Shown in pieces: positions 19,436 to 30,171 of a stretch of DNA of 64,000 nucleotides. Where the stretch lies: positions 832,206 to 896,205 of the forward strand of contig NZ_CP120131.1 of NCBI RefSeq assembly GCF_034039665.1, in the 5' to 3' direction. Source of the DNA: Mammaliicoccus sp. Dog046 (GTDB lineage Bacteria; Bacillota; Bacilli; Staphylococcales; Staphylococcaceae). Made by a program: the position numbers and the translations under genes. The notes under the pieces were generated by a model. It was given only the letters and a program-made list of their open reading frames with translations, was not told the origin of the DNA and did no database searches. Within the stretch, counting starts at the first letter, position 1. Each line of letters starts with the position of its first letter.

Positions 19436-20593
19436 ATGAAAAATTCTAAAAGTTTAATTATATTAATTTTAACGTTTGGTGTTTTTGGTATACTCAATAC
19501 CGAAATGGGGTACATTGGTATACTCCCAAATTTAGCAGATTATTTTAATGTTAGTGTATCTACTGCTGGCTTTCTAGTTAGTCTTTTTGCATTAGCAGTT
19601 GCTATAGCAGGTCCAATTCTGCCGTTAGTATTTTCCGGTGTTAACAGAAAAAAAGTGATGATAATGGTATTAATGATTTTTGTTGTTGGTAATATTATTG
19701 CTGTTTTTACAACCAATTTTACATTAGCTCTAATCGCGCGTGTAGTCCCAGCTTTTTTTCATCCAGTTTATGTCTCATTGGCGATGTCTGTTGCTGCAGA
19801 TTCTGTTAGTGCGAAAGAAGCACCAAAAGCAATTGCTAAAGTATTTATTGGAGTTTCAGCAGGGATGGTATTAGGAGTTCCAATTGCCAGTTTTATTGCT
19901 GATACATTTTTAATTCAAGCGTCACTGGAGTTCTTTGCTATTGTTAATATCATTACATTAATTGCAACTATTCTTTTTATTCCATCTTTGCCAGTTACAA
20001 AGAGACTTTCATACGGTTCACAGTTAAAAATTTTAACAAAAGGAATAACTTGGTTTTCTATTTTAGCGGTTCTTTTTTTGAATGGTGCTGTGTTCGGGGT
20101 TTACAGTTATCTTGCTGAATATCTCAATGTGGTTACAAACATGTCAGATAATTTAATTTCTACTATGTTGTTGTTGTATGGATCGACTAATATTGTAGGA
20201 AATGTTATAGCTGGCAGACTGCTTTCCAGCAACCCTATCCGAACGGTAACTATTTTTCAGATTGCATTAATTACGCTTTATCTTATCTTTTATCCTTTAG
20301 CTAATTTAACTGTTCCTACCATGATTATTATATTGATATGGGGGATATTAGGAGGTATTAGTGCAAACATTACTCAATATTGGGTGATGTCTGCAGCGCC
20401 AAAAGCACCTGATTTTGCCAATGGAATATATCTGTCATCTGTTAATTTGGGTACTACAATTGGAACTGCTATTGCAGGAATTGTAATAGCACAAATCGGA
20501 ACGAGAGAGATTCTTTTTGTGGGTGTTGTTGCATTAATATTCAGCTTTACTTTTATTGTATTCAGAAATTTAATGTATAAAACATCAACATAA
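19436..20593 (+). CDS. MFS transporter (drug/sugar efflux DHA1 type)
   Basis: Major facilitator of 385 residues with 12 predicted membrane helices and a short cytoplasmic N-terminus. The first helix pattern (FGVFGILNTEMGYIGILPNL) and the second-helix block GFLVSLFALAVAIAGP match the AraJ/YdhP-like DHA1 branch, which exports small molecules; the substrate is unknown. The G-x-S-x-G-M-x-L-G-x-P pattern at helix 5 (GVSAGMVLGVPI) is the antiporter motif C region. It is 42 bp upstream of an aldo-keto reductase gene in the same direction, consistent with an operon for detoxifying and exporting a compound. Confidence 0.88.
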   Translation: MKNSKSLIILILTFGVFGILNTEMGYIGILPNLADYFNVSVSTAGFLVSLFALAVAIAGPILPLVFSGVNRKKVMIMVLMIFVVGNIIAVFTTNFTLALIARVVPAFFHPVYVSLAMSVAADSVSAKEAPKAIAKVFIGVSAGMVLGVPIASFIADTFLIQASLEFFAIVNIITLIATILFIPSLPVTKRLSYGSQLKILTKGITWFSILAVLFLNGAVFGVYSYLAEYLNVVTNMSDNLISTMLLLYGSTNIVGNVIAGRLLSSNPIRTVTIFQIALITLYLIFYPLANLTVPTMIIILIWGILGGISANITQYWVMSAAPKAPDFANGIYLSSVNLGTTIGTAIAGIVIAQIGTREILFVGVVALIFSFTFIVFRNLMYKTST

Positions 20594-20635
20594 TTATTCA
20601 AGTTAAATATATTTAATTATAAAGGGAGTGGAACG

Positions 20636-21484
20636 ATGAAAAATGTAAAAGTTGGAAATAGAGATGTTTTTCCTGTTGGTTTTGGAACATGGAATATGGG
20701 AAATAACAGTGATAATTTTAATAATGAAATTGAAGCTATTAGAACTGGAATCAAGAATGGTATACAACTTATCGATACGGCGGAAATGTATGGAGATGGT
20801 CGTGCTGAAGAATTAGTTGGTCATGCTATTGAACCTTTTAATCGAGAGGATTTATTTCTTGTTTCAAAGGTATTACCAGAGAATGCATCGAAAAAACAAT
20901 TACTCAATAGTTTAGATCATTCTTTAAAAAGGTTAAACACAGATTACCTGGATCTTTATTTATTACATTGGCAAGGTAGTATTCCAATAACTGAAACGAT
21001 AGAAGAAATGGAAAAAGCTAAAAAATTAGGTAAAATTAAATCTTGGGGTGTTTCTAACTTTAATGTAAATGACATGAAAGCATTATTGAATTTGCCTAAT
21101 GGTAGCAAATGTATAACGAATCAAGTTCGATACAATTTAGGTGATAGAGGAATTGAATTTGATTTAGTACCTATGATGAAAAAAATTAATTTACCAATAA
21201 TGGCATATGCACCAATAGCAAGAGGAGATCGTTTAGGTTCAAACTTAACGAAACAAGATGCTTTAATTGAGATTGCAGAGAAATATAATGTAGATGTATT
21301 TCAAATATTGTTAGCTTGGACGATAAGAAATGGAGAAACAATAGCCATTCCTCAATCTAGTAATATTAATCATGTGATTAAGAATGTAAATGCAGCAACA
21401 ATTGAGCTTTCACAAGAAGATTTAGGCAAAATAGATAGTGTTTATCCGAAGCCGACACAAAGTGAACCATTAGCTTTATGGTAA
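20636..21484 (+). CDS. Aldo-keto reductase
   Basis: NADPH-dependent aldo-keto reductase of 282 residues with the TIM-barrel tetrad visible: Asp47, Tyr52 (DTAEMYGDGRAEELVG), Lys78 (SKVLP) and His111 (LLHWQG). The C-terminal AIPQSSN segment is the cofactor-binding motif. An AAGGGAGTGG ribosome site lies ahead of the ATG. It follows the MFS gene closely, is probably cotranscribed, and is likely part of the LysR regulon. The substrate is not identifiable. Confidence 0.9.
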   Translation: MKNVKVGNRDVFPVGFGTWNMGNNSDNFNNEIEAIRTGIKNGIQLIDTAEMYGDGRAEELVGHAIEPFNREDLFLVSKVLPENASKKQLLNSLDHSLKRLNTDYLDLYLLHWQGSIPITETIEEMEKAKKLGKIKSWGVSNFNVNDMKALLNLPNGSKCITNQVRYNLGDRGIEFDLVPMMKKINLPIMAYAPIARGDRLGSNLTKQDALIEIAEKYNVDVFQILLAWTIRNGETIAIPQSSNINHVIKNVNAATIELSQEDLGKIDSVYPKPTQSEPLALW

Positions 21485-21576
21485 AAATACAACATGTAAT
21501 AATTAGTATTAATTGAAATTATATTTTATAATGGGCAAGTAAAGGTTATTAAGTTTTGGAATCATGGAGGAATTAG

Positions 21577-22122
21577 ATGTTGAAAATCGATCTTATAAAT
21601 AATGTTTCTGTTATAAAAAGATTGGCGTTACTTCAATTTGTCTTATTTCTTTCACTAATACTAATAAGTTATAAAATAATAGGGAACTTTGTATATATTT
21701 ATGAAGAAGGCGTTTTTATTAATTTTGGACTCGGGATACTTGGATTAATTGTATTGATATTTATTCACGAATTAATTCATGGAATATGTTTTAAAATTTT
21801 TAACCCTTCTGCTAAAGTAAAATATGGTTATATGAAAGGTATGGTTTATGCAACGATGCCAAATACTGTATTTACGAGAAGGCAGTTTTATATTATTTTA
21901 TTATCACCATTTATCATTATAAGTTTAGGGCTACTTGTTATATTATTATGGCTTCAAGTATCTCCAATTATTTATATTTTCGCTTTTCATGGTGCAGCAT
22001 GTATTGGTGATTTTTATATGGCGCAAGTCATTTATAGTAATAAACAAATGATGTATATTGAAGATACCGATGTTGGTATTAATTTATTCGCTGAGAGCAG
22101 AGACTTACCAACAACAAATTAA
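21577..22122 (+). CDS. DUF3267 membrane protein with HExxH motif
   Basis: Integral membrane protein of 181 residues with about four helices. HELIH at residues 64-68 lies inside the second hydrophobic segment, the zinc-ligand pattern of DUF3267 putative membrane metalloproteases; proteolytic activity is not established for the family. ATGGAGGAAT ribosome site. It sits just upstream of dinB, a place it also occupies, as I recall, in other staphylococci, so it probably marks the return to conserved backbone after the accessory block. Confidence 0.8.
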   Translation: MLKIDLINNVSVIKRLALLQFVLFLSLILISYKIIGNFVYIYEEGVFINFGLGILGLIVLIFIHELIHGICFKIFNPSAKVKYGYMKGMVYATMPNTVFTRRQFYIILLSPFIIISLGLLVILLWLQVSPIIYIFAFHGAACIGDFYMAQVIYSNKQMMYIEDTDVGINLFAESRDLPTTN

Positions 22123-22191
22123 TAAGAATTTTGATATAATGTATAGGAATTTGGGCAACCAACTTCCTATTTTTTTGTAGAGGTGTATACA

Positions 22192-23259
22192 ATGGAAAGA
22201 CGTATAATACATATTGATATGGATGCTTTCTTTGCACAAGTTGAAGTGAGGGATAATCCGAAGTTAAAGGGGAAACCTGTTATAATTGGCGGTCGTGCAT
22301 CGGGGAGAGGTGTCGTCTCAACTGCAAGTTATGAAGCAAGAAAATTCGGCGTACATTCTGCTATGCCCATGGCGAGAGCACATCAATTATGCCCAGATGG
22401 CTATTATATACGTCCACGCATTAACCACTACAGGGAAGTTTCTAATGAAATAATGTCAATTTTTAAAAGTTATACAGATATTGTGGAACCTTTATCACTC
22501 GATGAAGCCTACTTAGATGTTACCGAGCTTGTAAGAAGAGATTTATCTGCTTCAACAATCGCACAATATATTCAGAGAGATATTTATGACAAAACACAAT
22601 TAACATCATCAGCTGGTGTTTCATATAATAAATTTTTAGCGAAACTAGCAAGTGGATTAAATAAACCAAGTGGACGTACAGTCATACATTATGAAAATGC
22701 ACATGAACTATTAATGTCATTACCAATAGGGAAGTTTGCAGGCATAGGTAAAGTGACTGAATTGAGAATGAAAGAACTTGGTATCAACACAGGTGAAGAT
22801 TTATATCAATATGATCAAATGGCTTTAATACAGTTATTTGGGAAACGTGGTGCTAGCTTTTATAATAAAGTGCGTGGTATAGATCATTCACCGGTCAAAC
22901 CAACTAGAATTAGAAAATCAATTGGCAGAGAAACGACCTTTGAGACTGATCAAAATGATGATGACTTTATATTAAATACAATACGTAAATTAAGTGGAGA
23001 AGTATCCAATAGAGCTGAAAAATATGAAGTTGCGGGTCATACGATAACAGTAAAAATAAAAACGCAAGACTTCGAAACATTATCCAAACAAACGAGCAGT
23101 CATACCCCTGTTTATGATGAAGTAGAAATATATAATATCGCATATGATTTATACAATACATTGAAAGATGCAGATACATCCATTCGATTAGTAGGCGTTT
23201 CGATAGGGAATTTAGTTTCGAGAACATACCGTAATTTGACGATATATGACTTTCTGTAA
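22192..23259 (+). CDS. dinB: DNA polymerase IV
   Basis: Y-family translesion polymerase of 355 residues. The catalytic carboxylates are visible: Asp9 in [14 protein letters not shown] and Asp104-Glu105 in [10 protein letters not shown]. The thumb motif [15 protein letters not shown] and the little-finger domain are complete. The start is the ATG after AGAGGTG; an in-frame GTG three codons upstream overlaps that site. No LexA box was evident upstream. Confidence 0.95.
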   Translation: MERRIIHIDMDAFFAQVEVRDNPKLKGKPVIIGGRASGRGVVSTASYEARKFGVHSAMPMARAHQLCPDGYYIRPRINHYREVSNEIMSIFKSYTDIVEPLSLDEAYLDVTELVRRDLSASTIAQYIQRDIYDKTQLTSSAGVSYNKFLAKLASGLNKPSGRTVIHYENAHELLMSLPIGKFAGIGKVTELRMKELGINTGEDLYQYDQMALIQLFGKRGASFYNKVRGIDHSPVKPTRIRKSIGRETTFETDQNDDDFILNTIRKLSGEVSNRAEKYEVAGHTITVKIKTQDFETLSKQTSSHTPVYDEVEIYNIAYDLYNTLKDADTSIRLVGVSIGNLVSRTYRNLTIYDFL

Positions 23260-23381
23260 TCAATCAATTTGATATTCCTGCTTAACCTTAGTATTATAAA
23301 AAAGGCTATTCTTACGTTTTGATTTATAAAAAAATGGGTAATATTAACTATTTATATTAATTAAGGAAAGTAGAGATCATT

Positions 23382-23600
23382 ATGAAATTTAAATTTTCAA
23401 TTATAGCTATCACTGTTTTACTGATTGTATTATTTATCAAAAGCACAATAGATTCCGGGTCGTTCGATATTATTAAGTTATTAGGTATTGTTGCAATTGC
23501 AATTTTATTATTCTGGGTAGATAAAAAATTAGAAAGACCAGTCAATAAAGCAAGTTTAAGAAGAGATATACAGAAAGAATTTAAGCATAAAGATAAATAA
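23382..23600 (+). CDS. Small membrane protein, function unknown
   Basis: 72 residues with two hydrophobic segments (about 4-22 and 32-48) and a basic C-terminal tail (RRDIQKEFKHKDK) probably facing the cytoplasm. An AAGGAAAG ribosome site lies about 12 bp before the ATG. It is a single gene between dinB and a terminator. No family recognised. Confidence 0.65.
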   Translation: MKFKFSIIAITVLLIVLFIKSTIDSGSFDIIKLLGIVAIAILLFWVDKKLERPVNKASLRRDIQKEFKHKDK

Positions 23601-23625
23601 TAAAGGGAAGTTAAGTAGAGAGCCA

Positions 23626-23662
23626 AGATATCGTGCGATTAGGTATGAAACGCACGATATCT
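23626..23662. repeat. GATATCGTGCG palindrome, copy 2 of 3
   Basis: AGATATCGTGCG / CGCACGATATCT, a perfect 12-bp stem with a 13-nt loop (ATTAGGTATGAAA), 26 bp after the small membrane protein gene and just before a terminator hairpin. Confidence 0.9.
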
Positions 23663-23678
23663 TCTTTCAACCCAAACA

Positions 23679-23709
23679 AAAAAGCTGAGACAATTTGTCT
23701 CAGCTTTTT
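23679..23709. terminator. Bidirectional terminator (CTGAGAC type)
   Basis: AAAAGCTGAGACA / TGTCTCAGCTTTT with a 3-nt loop and A and T runs at the two sides, between converging genes. Confidence 0.93.
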
Positions 23710-23710
23710 A

Positions 23711-24265
23711 TTATACATATTTCTTATCTGATAATGACTTTCCATAAATGTTTAAGACACTATTTAAATCTGGATAATGTTTTAACAATCGGAATGTAAT
23801 CATCGCACATGCTTTTGCATCATTAAGTGCGTGATGATGGCCTTTAAAATCAATATCATAATAAGTCATCATATGCGACAATCCATATCTATGATTATTT
23901 ACTGTTTTCTTAGCTAATATGCACGAACAGAAATAAGTTAAACTTGGAACAGGTATATTTAACTTAACTAATGATTTGAACAAGACGTTCATATCAAATT
24001 GTGCATTATGCGCCACAACAGGTAAATCATCTATAAAATCCATCATATATGGAAATACAACATCAAAAGTTGGTGAATCTATAACATCTTCTGGATTAAT
24101 TTTATGAATTTTGATATTCATTTGTGAGAAGTAGTCTTTCGGATTAACCAACGTATAAAATGTTTCTGTTATTTGATGATCGACGACTTTCACCATACCA
24201 ACAGAGCATATGCTTTCTGGGTTACCATTTGCTGTTTCAAAATCGAGTGCGACAAACGAATTCAT
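23711..24265 (-). CDS. DnaQ-like 3'-5' exonuclease
   Basis: DEDDh exonuclease of 184 residues. Exo I is FVALDFETANG (Asp8, Glu10), Exo II is AHNAQFDMNVL, and Exo III is HHHALNDAKA with the general-base histidine and last aspartate. It resembles stand-alone DnaQ/epsilon-like proteins acting on single-stranded DNA or RNA. The ATG directly abuts the ftnA stop codon (TAG-ATG), so it is translated with ftnA from one transcript. Confidence 0.88.
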   Translation of the reverse strand: MNSFVALDFETANGNPESICSVGMVKVVDHQITETFYTLVNPKDYFSQMNIKIHKINPEDVIDSPTFDVVFPYMMDFIDDLPVVAHNAQFDMNVLFKSLVKLNIPVPSLTYFCSCILAKKTVNNHRYGLSHMMTYYDIDFKGHHHALNDAKACAMITFRLLKHYPDLNSVLNIYGKSLSDKKYV

Positions 24266-24772
24266 CTATTCTCCACTTTCGTCAAAGTGACGTGCACCTA
24301 ATTCCTTCTCATATATAAATAATGCGTTATTATCTTCTTGAATTCTTTCTAAGTAATCAATGTGTGTTTCAAACATTGATTCTTCTTCAACTTGCTCATC
24401 TAAGAACCAATTTAAGAATGAAATTGTTGCAAAATCTTTCTCGTCTTTGGCAATTTCAGATAAATTATAGAAGCGGCGTGTAACATCTTGTTCTTGTGCA
24501 AGGCCGTCTTTAAATGTTTCTAATAATGAATTAAATTCTGTTTTTGGTGCGTCTAGTGAAGTGAATATAGCTTTTTCACCACGATCATTAATGTAGTTGT
24601 AGATCTTCATTCCGTGGAAACGTTCTTCTTTCGCTTGTTGAATATAGAAGTTTGCGAATCCATCGTAACTCTTATCTGCACAATAAGCGGCCATTGCCAT
24701 ATAAGCATGTGCTGCATAAAACTCATGGTTTAATTGATTGTTTAAAGCGTCTAATATATTTTTAGATAACAT
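24266..24772 (-). CDS. ftnA: Bacterial ferritin FtnA
   Basis: Non-haem ferritin (168 residues) that stores iron in a 24-subunit shell. Ferroxidase residues are recognisable in [34 protein letters not shown] and the later DEQVEEE helix. The start giving [13 protein letters not shown] matches staphylococcal FtnA and has a GAAGGGAAG site; an ATG ten codons upstream does not. In S. aureus ftnA is under PerR control; the AT-rich upstream region here has no convincing PerR box by eye. Confidence 0.95.
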   Translation of the reverse strand: MLSKNILDALNNQLNHEFYAAHAYMAMAAYCADKSYDGFANFYIQQAKEERFHGMKIYNYINDRGEKAIFTSLDAPKTEFNSLLETFKDGLAQEQDVTRRFYNLSEIAKDEKDFATISFLNWFLDEQVEEESMFETHIDYLERIQEDNNALFIYEKELGARHFDESGE

Positions 24773-24918
24773 AAAAATCTTCCCTTCTATAATAATATTC
24801 ATTTACAATTTTATTATACAATAACGATAAGGCGAAACCAATCATTTGATACAGTGAAACATTTCATGAAAATGTTTTGAACGTGTTATAATAATATGAC
24901 AGAACAAGGAGGTAACGT

Positions 24919-26229
24919 ATGAAGAAAAGTGTTGCGAAAAATGTAGCAAAACTTGCACGTTATGCAAGTAGAAAAGTGGGGAAACAAGGTACAGATCTTC
25001 CGGGGCAAATTGCACGTAAAATAGACCCGCTTATATTAAGAAAGCTAGCTAATGAAGTTGACGAAATTGTCATGATTAGCGGTACAAATGGTAAAACAAC
25101 AACATCTAATTTAATTGGATATACATTAAAGAAGAATAATATCAAAATTATACATAATACTGAAGGCGCAAATATGGCGGCAGGTATCACTTCAAGCTTT
25201 ATTGTGCAATCTAATAAAAATACTAAAATAGCAGTAATTGAAATTGATGAGGGTTCTATTCCAAGAGTATTAAATGAAATGACACCAACGATGATGGTTG
25301 TAACAAACTTCTTTAGAGATCAAATGGATAGATTCGGTGAAATTGATACAATGGTGGATAATATCGCTCAATCAATTAAAGATAAAGGAATCAAACTTTT
25401 ATTAAATGCAGATGATCCTTTTGTAAGTAGATTGAAAATCGCGAGTGACGATATCGTTTATTACGGTATGAAAAAGGGCATTCACGATTTCGAACAAAGT
25501 ACGATGGTGGAAAGTAAATATTGTCCAAATTGTGGGCGTTTATTAAATTACAGCCACATACACTATAACCAAATCGGTCATTACACATGTGAATGTGGAT
25601 TTAATAGAGCTACACCTCAATATGAAGTCACTGCGTTTAATCAAGCACCATTTATAAACGTAGGATTAAATGAAACATCATTCGATTTGAAAATTGCTGG
25701 TGACTATAACGTATTTAATGTGATTGCTGCATATTCAGTGCTTAGAGAATTAGGATTAAACGATAATTCTATTAAAAAAGGATTTGAATCTTATACTTCT
25801 GATAACGGACGTATGCAATATTATAAAAACAGTAGAAAAGAAGCGCTCATCAATTTAGCGAAAAATCCAGCAGGACTAAATGCAAGTTTATCAGTTGGTG
25901 AACAAATTGATGGCGAAAAAGTTTATTTAATTAGTTTGAATGATAATGGTGCAGATGGTAGAGACATCTCTTGGATTTACGATGCTGACTTTGAAAAATT
26001 ATCAAGACAAAATATTAAAGCAATTATTTGTACGGGTCAACGTGCAGAAGAATTAGCGCTTCGATTAAAATATGCAGAAGTAGAAGCGGAAGTTGTGATT
26101 GAACATTCGATAGAAAAAGCGACAGAACTTTCTATGACATATAATGAATTTACAGTAGCGATACCGAACTATACGTCACTTTCACCTATGCATAGAACGC
26201 TAAACAAAGCCTTTAAGGAGGAGTTATAA
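24919..26229 (+). CDS. murT: Lipid II isoglutaminyl synthase subunit MurT
   Basis: The ligase subunit of MurT-GatD, which amidates the second-position glutamate of lipid II; this affects cross-linking and beta-lactam resistance in staphylococci. It is a 436-residue Mur-ligase-like protein with P-loop [11 protein letters not shown] at about residues 54-63. An inserted four-cysteine zinc-ribbon (CPNC...CECGF) lies near residues 200-225, followed by the C-terminal DUF1727 domain. Strong AAGGAGG site. The stop TAA overlaps the gatD ATG by one base. Confidence 0.96.
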   Translation: MKKSVAKNVAKLARYASRKVGKQGTDLPGQIARKIDPLILRKLANEVDEIVMISGTNGKTTTSNLIGYTLKKNNIKIIHNTEGANMAAGITSSFIVQSNKNTKIAVIEIDEGSIPRVLNEMTPTMMVVTNFFRDQMDRFGEIDTMVDNIAQSIKDKGIKLLLNADDPFVSRLKIASDDIVYYGMKKGIHDFEQSTMVESKYCPNCGRLLNYSHIHYNQIGHYTCECGFNRATPQYEVTAFNQAPFINVGLNETSFDLKIAGDYNVFNVIAAYSVLRELGLNDNSIKKGFESYTSDNGRMQYYKNSRKEALINLAKNPAGLNASLSVGEQIDGEKVYLISLNDNGADGRDISWIYDADFEKLSRQNIKAIICTGQRAEELALRLKYAEVEAEVVIEHSIEKATELSMTYNEFTVAIPNYTSLSPMHRTLNKAFKEEL

Positions 26230-26951
26230 TGTCATCATCTATAAAGGTGTATCACTTTATGCCCGATAAATTAAATCTCTATGGTGACATAGGGAATATC
26301 ATTGCGCTTAAACAAAGAGCGAAATGGCGTAATATACAAGTAGAAGTAGTGAATGTTACAGATACTGAGAATTTAAGTTTAGACGATTGTGATATTTTCT
26401 TCATTGGTGGTGGTAGTGATAGAGAACAAAGTTTAGCTACTGAACAATTAAAGAAAATTAAAACCCAACTTAAAAATGCGATTGAAGATGGCATGCCTAC
26501 ATTGACGATTTGTGGCGGATATCAATTCCTTGGTTCTGAATATGTCACACCTGATGGTAAGCGATTAGAAGGATTAAATATTTTAGATATCTTTACTGAA
26601 TCAAAAAAAGAACGCTTAATTGGTGATATCGTTCTTGAATCTGATACATTCGGACAAATTGTAGGATTTGAAAATCATGGCGGGAGAACGTATCATGAGT
26701 ATCCAACACTAGGTAAAGTCATCAATGGTTATGGAAACAATGATCATGATTTACGAGAAGGTATACACTACAAAAATTTATTAGGTACTTATTTACATGG
26801 ACCAATATTACCTAAAAACCATGAAATTACTGATTACTTGCTTAAACATGCATGTGAACGTAAAGGCATATCATTTACACCAGAACAGTTGGATAATTCT
26901 GTTGAAGAAGCAGCTAAACAAGCAATTATAAAAAGGTTATTAAAATCATAA
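26229..26951 (+). CDS. gatD: Lipid II isoglutaminyl synthase glutaminase subunit GatD
   Basis: CobB/CobQ-like class I glutamine amidotransferase (240 residues) supplying ammonia to MurT. Catalytic Cys95 lies in [10 protein letters not shown] and the histidine in LLGTYLHGP (His190). A GGAGGAG ribosome site lies inside the murT end, and the genes overlap (TAATG), which fits a stable 1:1 complex. Followed by a strong terminator. Confidence 0.96.
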   Translation: MSSSIKVYHFMPDKLNLYGDIGNIIALKQRAKWRNIQVEVVNVTDTENLSLDDCDIFFIGGGSDREQSLATEQLKKIKTQLKNAIEDGMPTLTICGGYQFLGSEYVTPDGKRLEGLNILDIFTESKKERLIGDIVLESDTFGQIVGFENHGGRTYHEYPTLGKVINGYGNNDHDLREGIHYKNLLGTYLHGPILPKNHEITDYLLKHACERKGISFTPEQLDNSVEEAAKQAIIKRLLKS

Positions 26952-26960
26952 TATTTATAA

Positions 26961-27014
26961 AAATAGCGCAACTGAAAAGTAGGTAGAACAGACCTGTTTT
27001 TCAGTTGCGCTATT
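26961..27014. terminator. Bidirectional terminator between gatD and the ArAE gene
   Basis: A 17-bp stem AATAGCGCAACTGAAAA / TTTTCAGTTGCGCTATT with a 19-nt loop, between converging genes; T-rich on the plus side. Confidence 0.9.
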
Positions 27015-27025
27015 ATTTTTTGTAA

Positions 27026-28030
27026 TTAAGATTTGTTTTTAGAAGTAACGGCATATCGTTCATTTAATATTTTATTAATCATGAGAATTTCATAAATAAT
27101 ATGACTTTTGATTTGATTTTCATCAAATTCATCAAGGCCTTTCACACTATTTTTAAGCGTCGTTGCTGCCTTTTTTTGCTTTTGAAACGATTTACCTTTG
27201 AGTAGTTGTTCATAAGCATTCAAGAAGCGTGATATAGCTATACGTTCTGAATGCGTAAACACGATGAAAGTATCTTCAGGTAAATAGATTAAATTTAATA
27301 AATGAGCATTCAATAATCGATTAGTATGATATTTCATTTCTACTTTTCTAAAATAAGCTTTAGATGCTTTGTTTGTTCGATGATAGTCGTATTCTTCTTT
27401 TTGATAATTAATAAGTTGTTCGATCTTAGTGGCAGATTGTCGTAATGATGTAATTCTCTTAATTGAAATTGAAGATGTATATTCTCCGAGTAACAGTTCT
27501 CTCAATCGATAAACATAAATTTTAAGTATGTTAGAATCCATGTCACTGTTGATTTGTTCGATTTGATTAATGTATTTAGGAGGAAGGACGATAAAGTTTA
27601 CAACTCCTGCAGTTACTAAACCAATTGTTGTTGTCGCTAAACGTGTTACAAAATTGTAGACAAACGCTTCATGAATAACAGGTACCATTGCGACAGCGGT
27701 AATCGCTGCAACGAGCATACCGTCCATTAACTTTAACTGATAACAAACAAATATCGTAACAGTGGCAGCGAGTGAATAACTGAGTGGTGATTCACCAAAG
27801 AAATAAGTACTAATAACGGCAATAAAAGCACCAAGTATGGATGCTGGAAAACGTACGAATGCTTTTTTTAGTGAAGCTTTTGCAGTCGGTTCAATAGTAA
27901 CAATAGATGTGATAACAGCAAATATTGGATTCAAATGAAGTGACATACAAATTAAACCTGTAAGGAAAGTTGCCAATCCTGTCTTAATAATTCTTGCACC
28001 TATAAGTCTTGTTAACCAATTTTCTTTCAT
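27026..28030 (-). CDS. Aromatic acid exporter family (FUSC/DUF939) membrane protein
   Basis: A 334-residue protein with an N-terminal membrane half (about residues 1-155, six helices, start ENWLTRLIGARIIKTGLATFL) and a C-terminal cytoplasmic helical half, the ArAE_1 layout. These proteins are thought to export aromatic or other organic acids; direct evidence is limited. A paralogue lies at 55686-56780. The ATG follows an AGTAAT-type weak site. Convergent with gatD. Confidence 0.83.
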   Translation of the reverse strand: MKENWLTRLIGARIIKTGLATFLTGLICMSLHLNPIFAVITSIVTIEPTAKASLKKAFVRFPASILGAFIAVISTYFFGESPLSYSLAATVTIFVCYQLKLMDGMLVAAITAVAMVPVIHEAFVYNFVTRLATTTIGLVTAGVVNFIVLPPKYINQIEQINSDMDSNILKIYVYRLRELLLGEYTSSISIKRITSLRQSATKIEQLINYQKEEYDYHRTNKASKAYFRKVEMKYHTNRLLNAHLLNLIYLPEDTFIVFTHSERIAISRFLNAYEQLLKGKSFQKQKKAATTLKNSVKGLDEFDENQIKSHIIYEILMINKILNERYAVTSKNKS

Positions 28031-28126
28031 ATTAATTACTCCGAAGTCATTTTTTTATAGTATAACATGACATATCTGATATAATAATAGACGACTAAAA
28101 ATTTTAAAAGAAAGAACGGGATTTAA

Positions 28127-28882
<756 letters not shown>

Positions 28883-28922
28883 ACTAGCAATGAATCCATT
28901 GTTATTTATACAATTATTTGAT

Positions 28923-28957
28923 TAAGGCTGTGGCATTTATGTCTCAGCTTTTTTTCT
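28923..28957 (+). terminator. Degenerate terminator after map
   Basis: AAGGCTGTGGCA...TGTCTCAGCTTTTTTT, an imperfect version of the CTGAGAC hairpin with a good T-run. Confidence 0.6.
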
Positions 28958-28961
28958 AAGA

Positions 28962-28990
28962 CTAAGGACCGATTGTAATTTCGTCCCTAG
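28962..28990. repeat. Single hairpin resembling the GGAC/GTCC repeat units
   Basis: CTAAGGAC / GTCCCTAG stem with one mismatch and a 13-nt loop (28970-28982). It resembles one diverged unit of the 39-bp repeat at 42447-42914 (GGACA...TGTCCCTA). Confidence 0.5.
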
Positions 28991-29055
28991 GTCTATTATA
29001 TTTATTCGAAATACATTTTATAATAGAGTCTAATCTAACAGGAGTAGGTGATTCT

Positions 29056-29445
29056 ATGTTTAATGTTGTTTCGAATCAAATCAAACAACTCATTCTTGTA
29101 TCTTATTATGAAAGTTTAGATACATGTGCTAAGCATTTAGATATTAAAATTAACGCAATGAAACAGTACATAACTTACTTAGAACAAAAGAGAAATCAGT
29201 TAAGTAAGTTAATTGAAAAACATACATTAGAATTAGATAATAAATATATGGATAAAATGGAAGATTTCAAAATTACATTTGCAAAAAAATTAGAAGACCA
29301 TGATTTATTATGGTTACAAAAACGAATTAATATGCTAGAAAGTGAAGCGGCAAAGATAGATGAAGCAATTAAAAGTACGCGCGATCAAATTGCGAATACG
29401 ATTGCTGAACGTACTATGCTTGCACAGGTGCATTCACTTCTCTAA
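29056..29445 (+). CDS. vraU: VraU-like protein, first gene of the vra operon
   Basis: A soluble, mostly helical 129-residue protein with heptad-like spacing over most of its length (coiled coil about residues 25-120). It occupies the first position of the cell-wall stress operon, as the small ORF called vraU does in S. aureus; its role is unclear. GGAGTAGGTGA ribosome site. A TATAAT at 29019-29024 suggests the operon promoter, with a poor -35 match, as expected for an activator-dependent promoter. Confidence 0.8.
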   Translation: MFNVVSNQIKQLILVSYYESLDTCAKHLDIKINAMKQYITYLEQKRNQLSKLIEKHTLELDNKYMDKMEDFKITFAKKLEDHDLLWLQKRINMLESEAAKIDEAIKSTRDQIANTIAERTMLAQVHSLL

Positions 29446-29460
29446 ATTAGGAGTGGTAAG

Positions 29461-30171
29461 TTGAAGAATAAATTTATTTCAACAGAATTGTTAATCGTAC
29501 TTACTGTACTTATTTTGTTGTCAAATATCTATTATATTTTCTTTGAAAAAATTGGATTATTACTTGTTGTTGTAATGGGTATTATATTCATTTATGCAGG
29601 ATATTTATATTTTCATAAATTAAGAGGATTAATTATATTTTGGATTGGCGCCATATTATTGATTTATGCATTACTTTCTAATCCATACATGCTGGCCATA
29701 TTATTTTTATCATTAGTCTTTTTAGTTGTGAGATATTTAATTTATCGCAAAAAACCGTTAAAAGTTGAACACGTAGAAAGTAATTCTAATGAAAATATAA
29801 ATGAATCATTTATTAAACAGCGATGGTTTTCACCACAAAAAACACCACATTACATTTATAAATGGGAAGATATTCAAATACAACAAGCAATCGGAGATAT
29901 AGAATTAGATTTATCTTTAGCTGCTAATTTATCAGAGAGTAATGTTATCGTAGTGAGACAATATATTGGGAAGACACAAATTATTGTGCCTTACAATTAT
30001 CATGTGAATGTACATATAACTGCGCTGTTCGGTAGATTATATATGAATGATGAAGTTTTTCGCGTTAGAAATGAAACAGTGAATTATGAAGCAAATAGTC
30101 ATAAAGATACATTCAAAGTTAATATATTCTTCTCAACATTTATGGGAGATGTTGAGGTGATCTTTAGATGA
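29461..30171 (+). CDS. vraT: VraT/YvqF (LiaF-family) membrane regulator
   Basis: A 236-residue membrane protein of the LiaF family with four N-terminal helices (about residues 7-98) and a C-terminal beta-rich domain ([23 protein letters not shown]-like region and a GDVEVIF end). In S. aureus VraT works with VraSR to sense inhibition of cell-wall synthesis. It uses a TTG start after AGGAGTGG; no upstream ATG is possible because the vraU stop lies 15 bp away. Its end overlaps vraS by 4 bp. Confidence 0.92.
   Translation: MKNKFISTELLIVLTVLILLSNIYYIFFEKIGLLLVVVMGIIFIYAGYLYFHKLRGLIIFWIGAILLIYALLSNPYMLAILFLSLVFLVVRYLIYRKKPLKVEHVESNSNENINESFIKQRWFSPQKTPHYIYKWEDIQIQQAIGDIELDLSLAANLSESNVIVVRQYIGKTQIIVPYNYHVNVHITALFGRLYMNDEVFRVRNETVNYEANSHKDTFKVNIFFSTFMGDVEVIFR

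Noticed and set aside
24773-24850. PerR box upstream of ftnA
   Set aside because: TTACAATTTTATTAT-like sequence matches only one half of the consensus; in AT-rich DNA this is not convincing.
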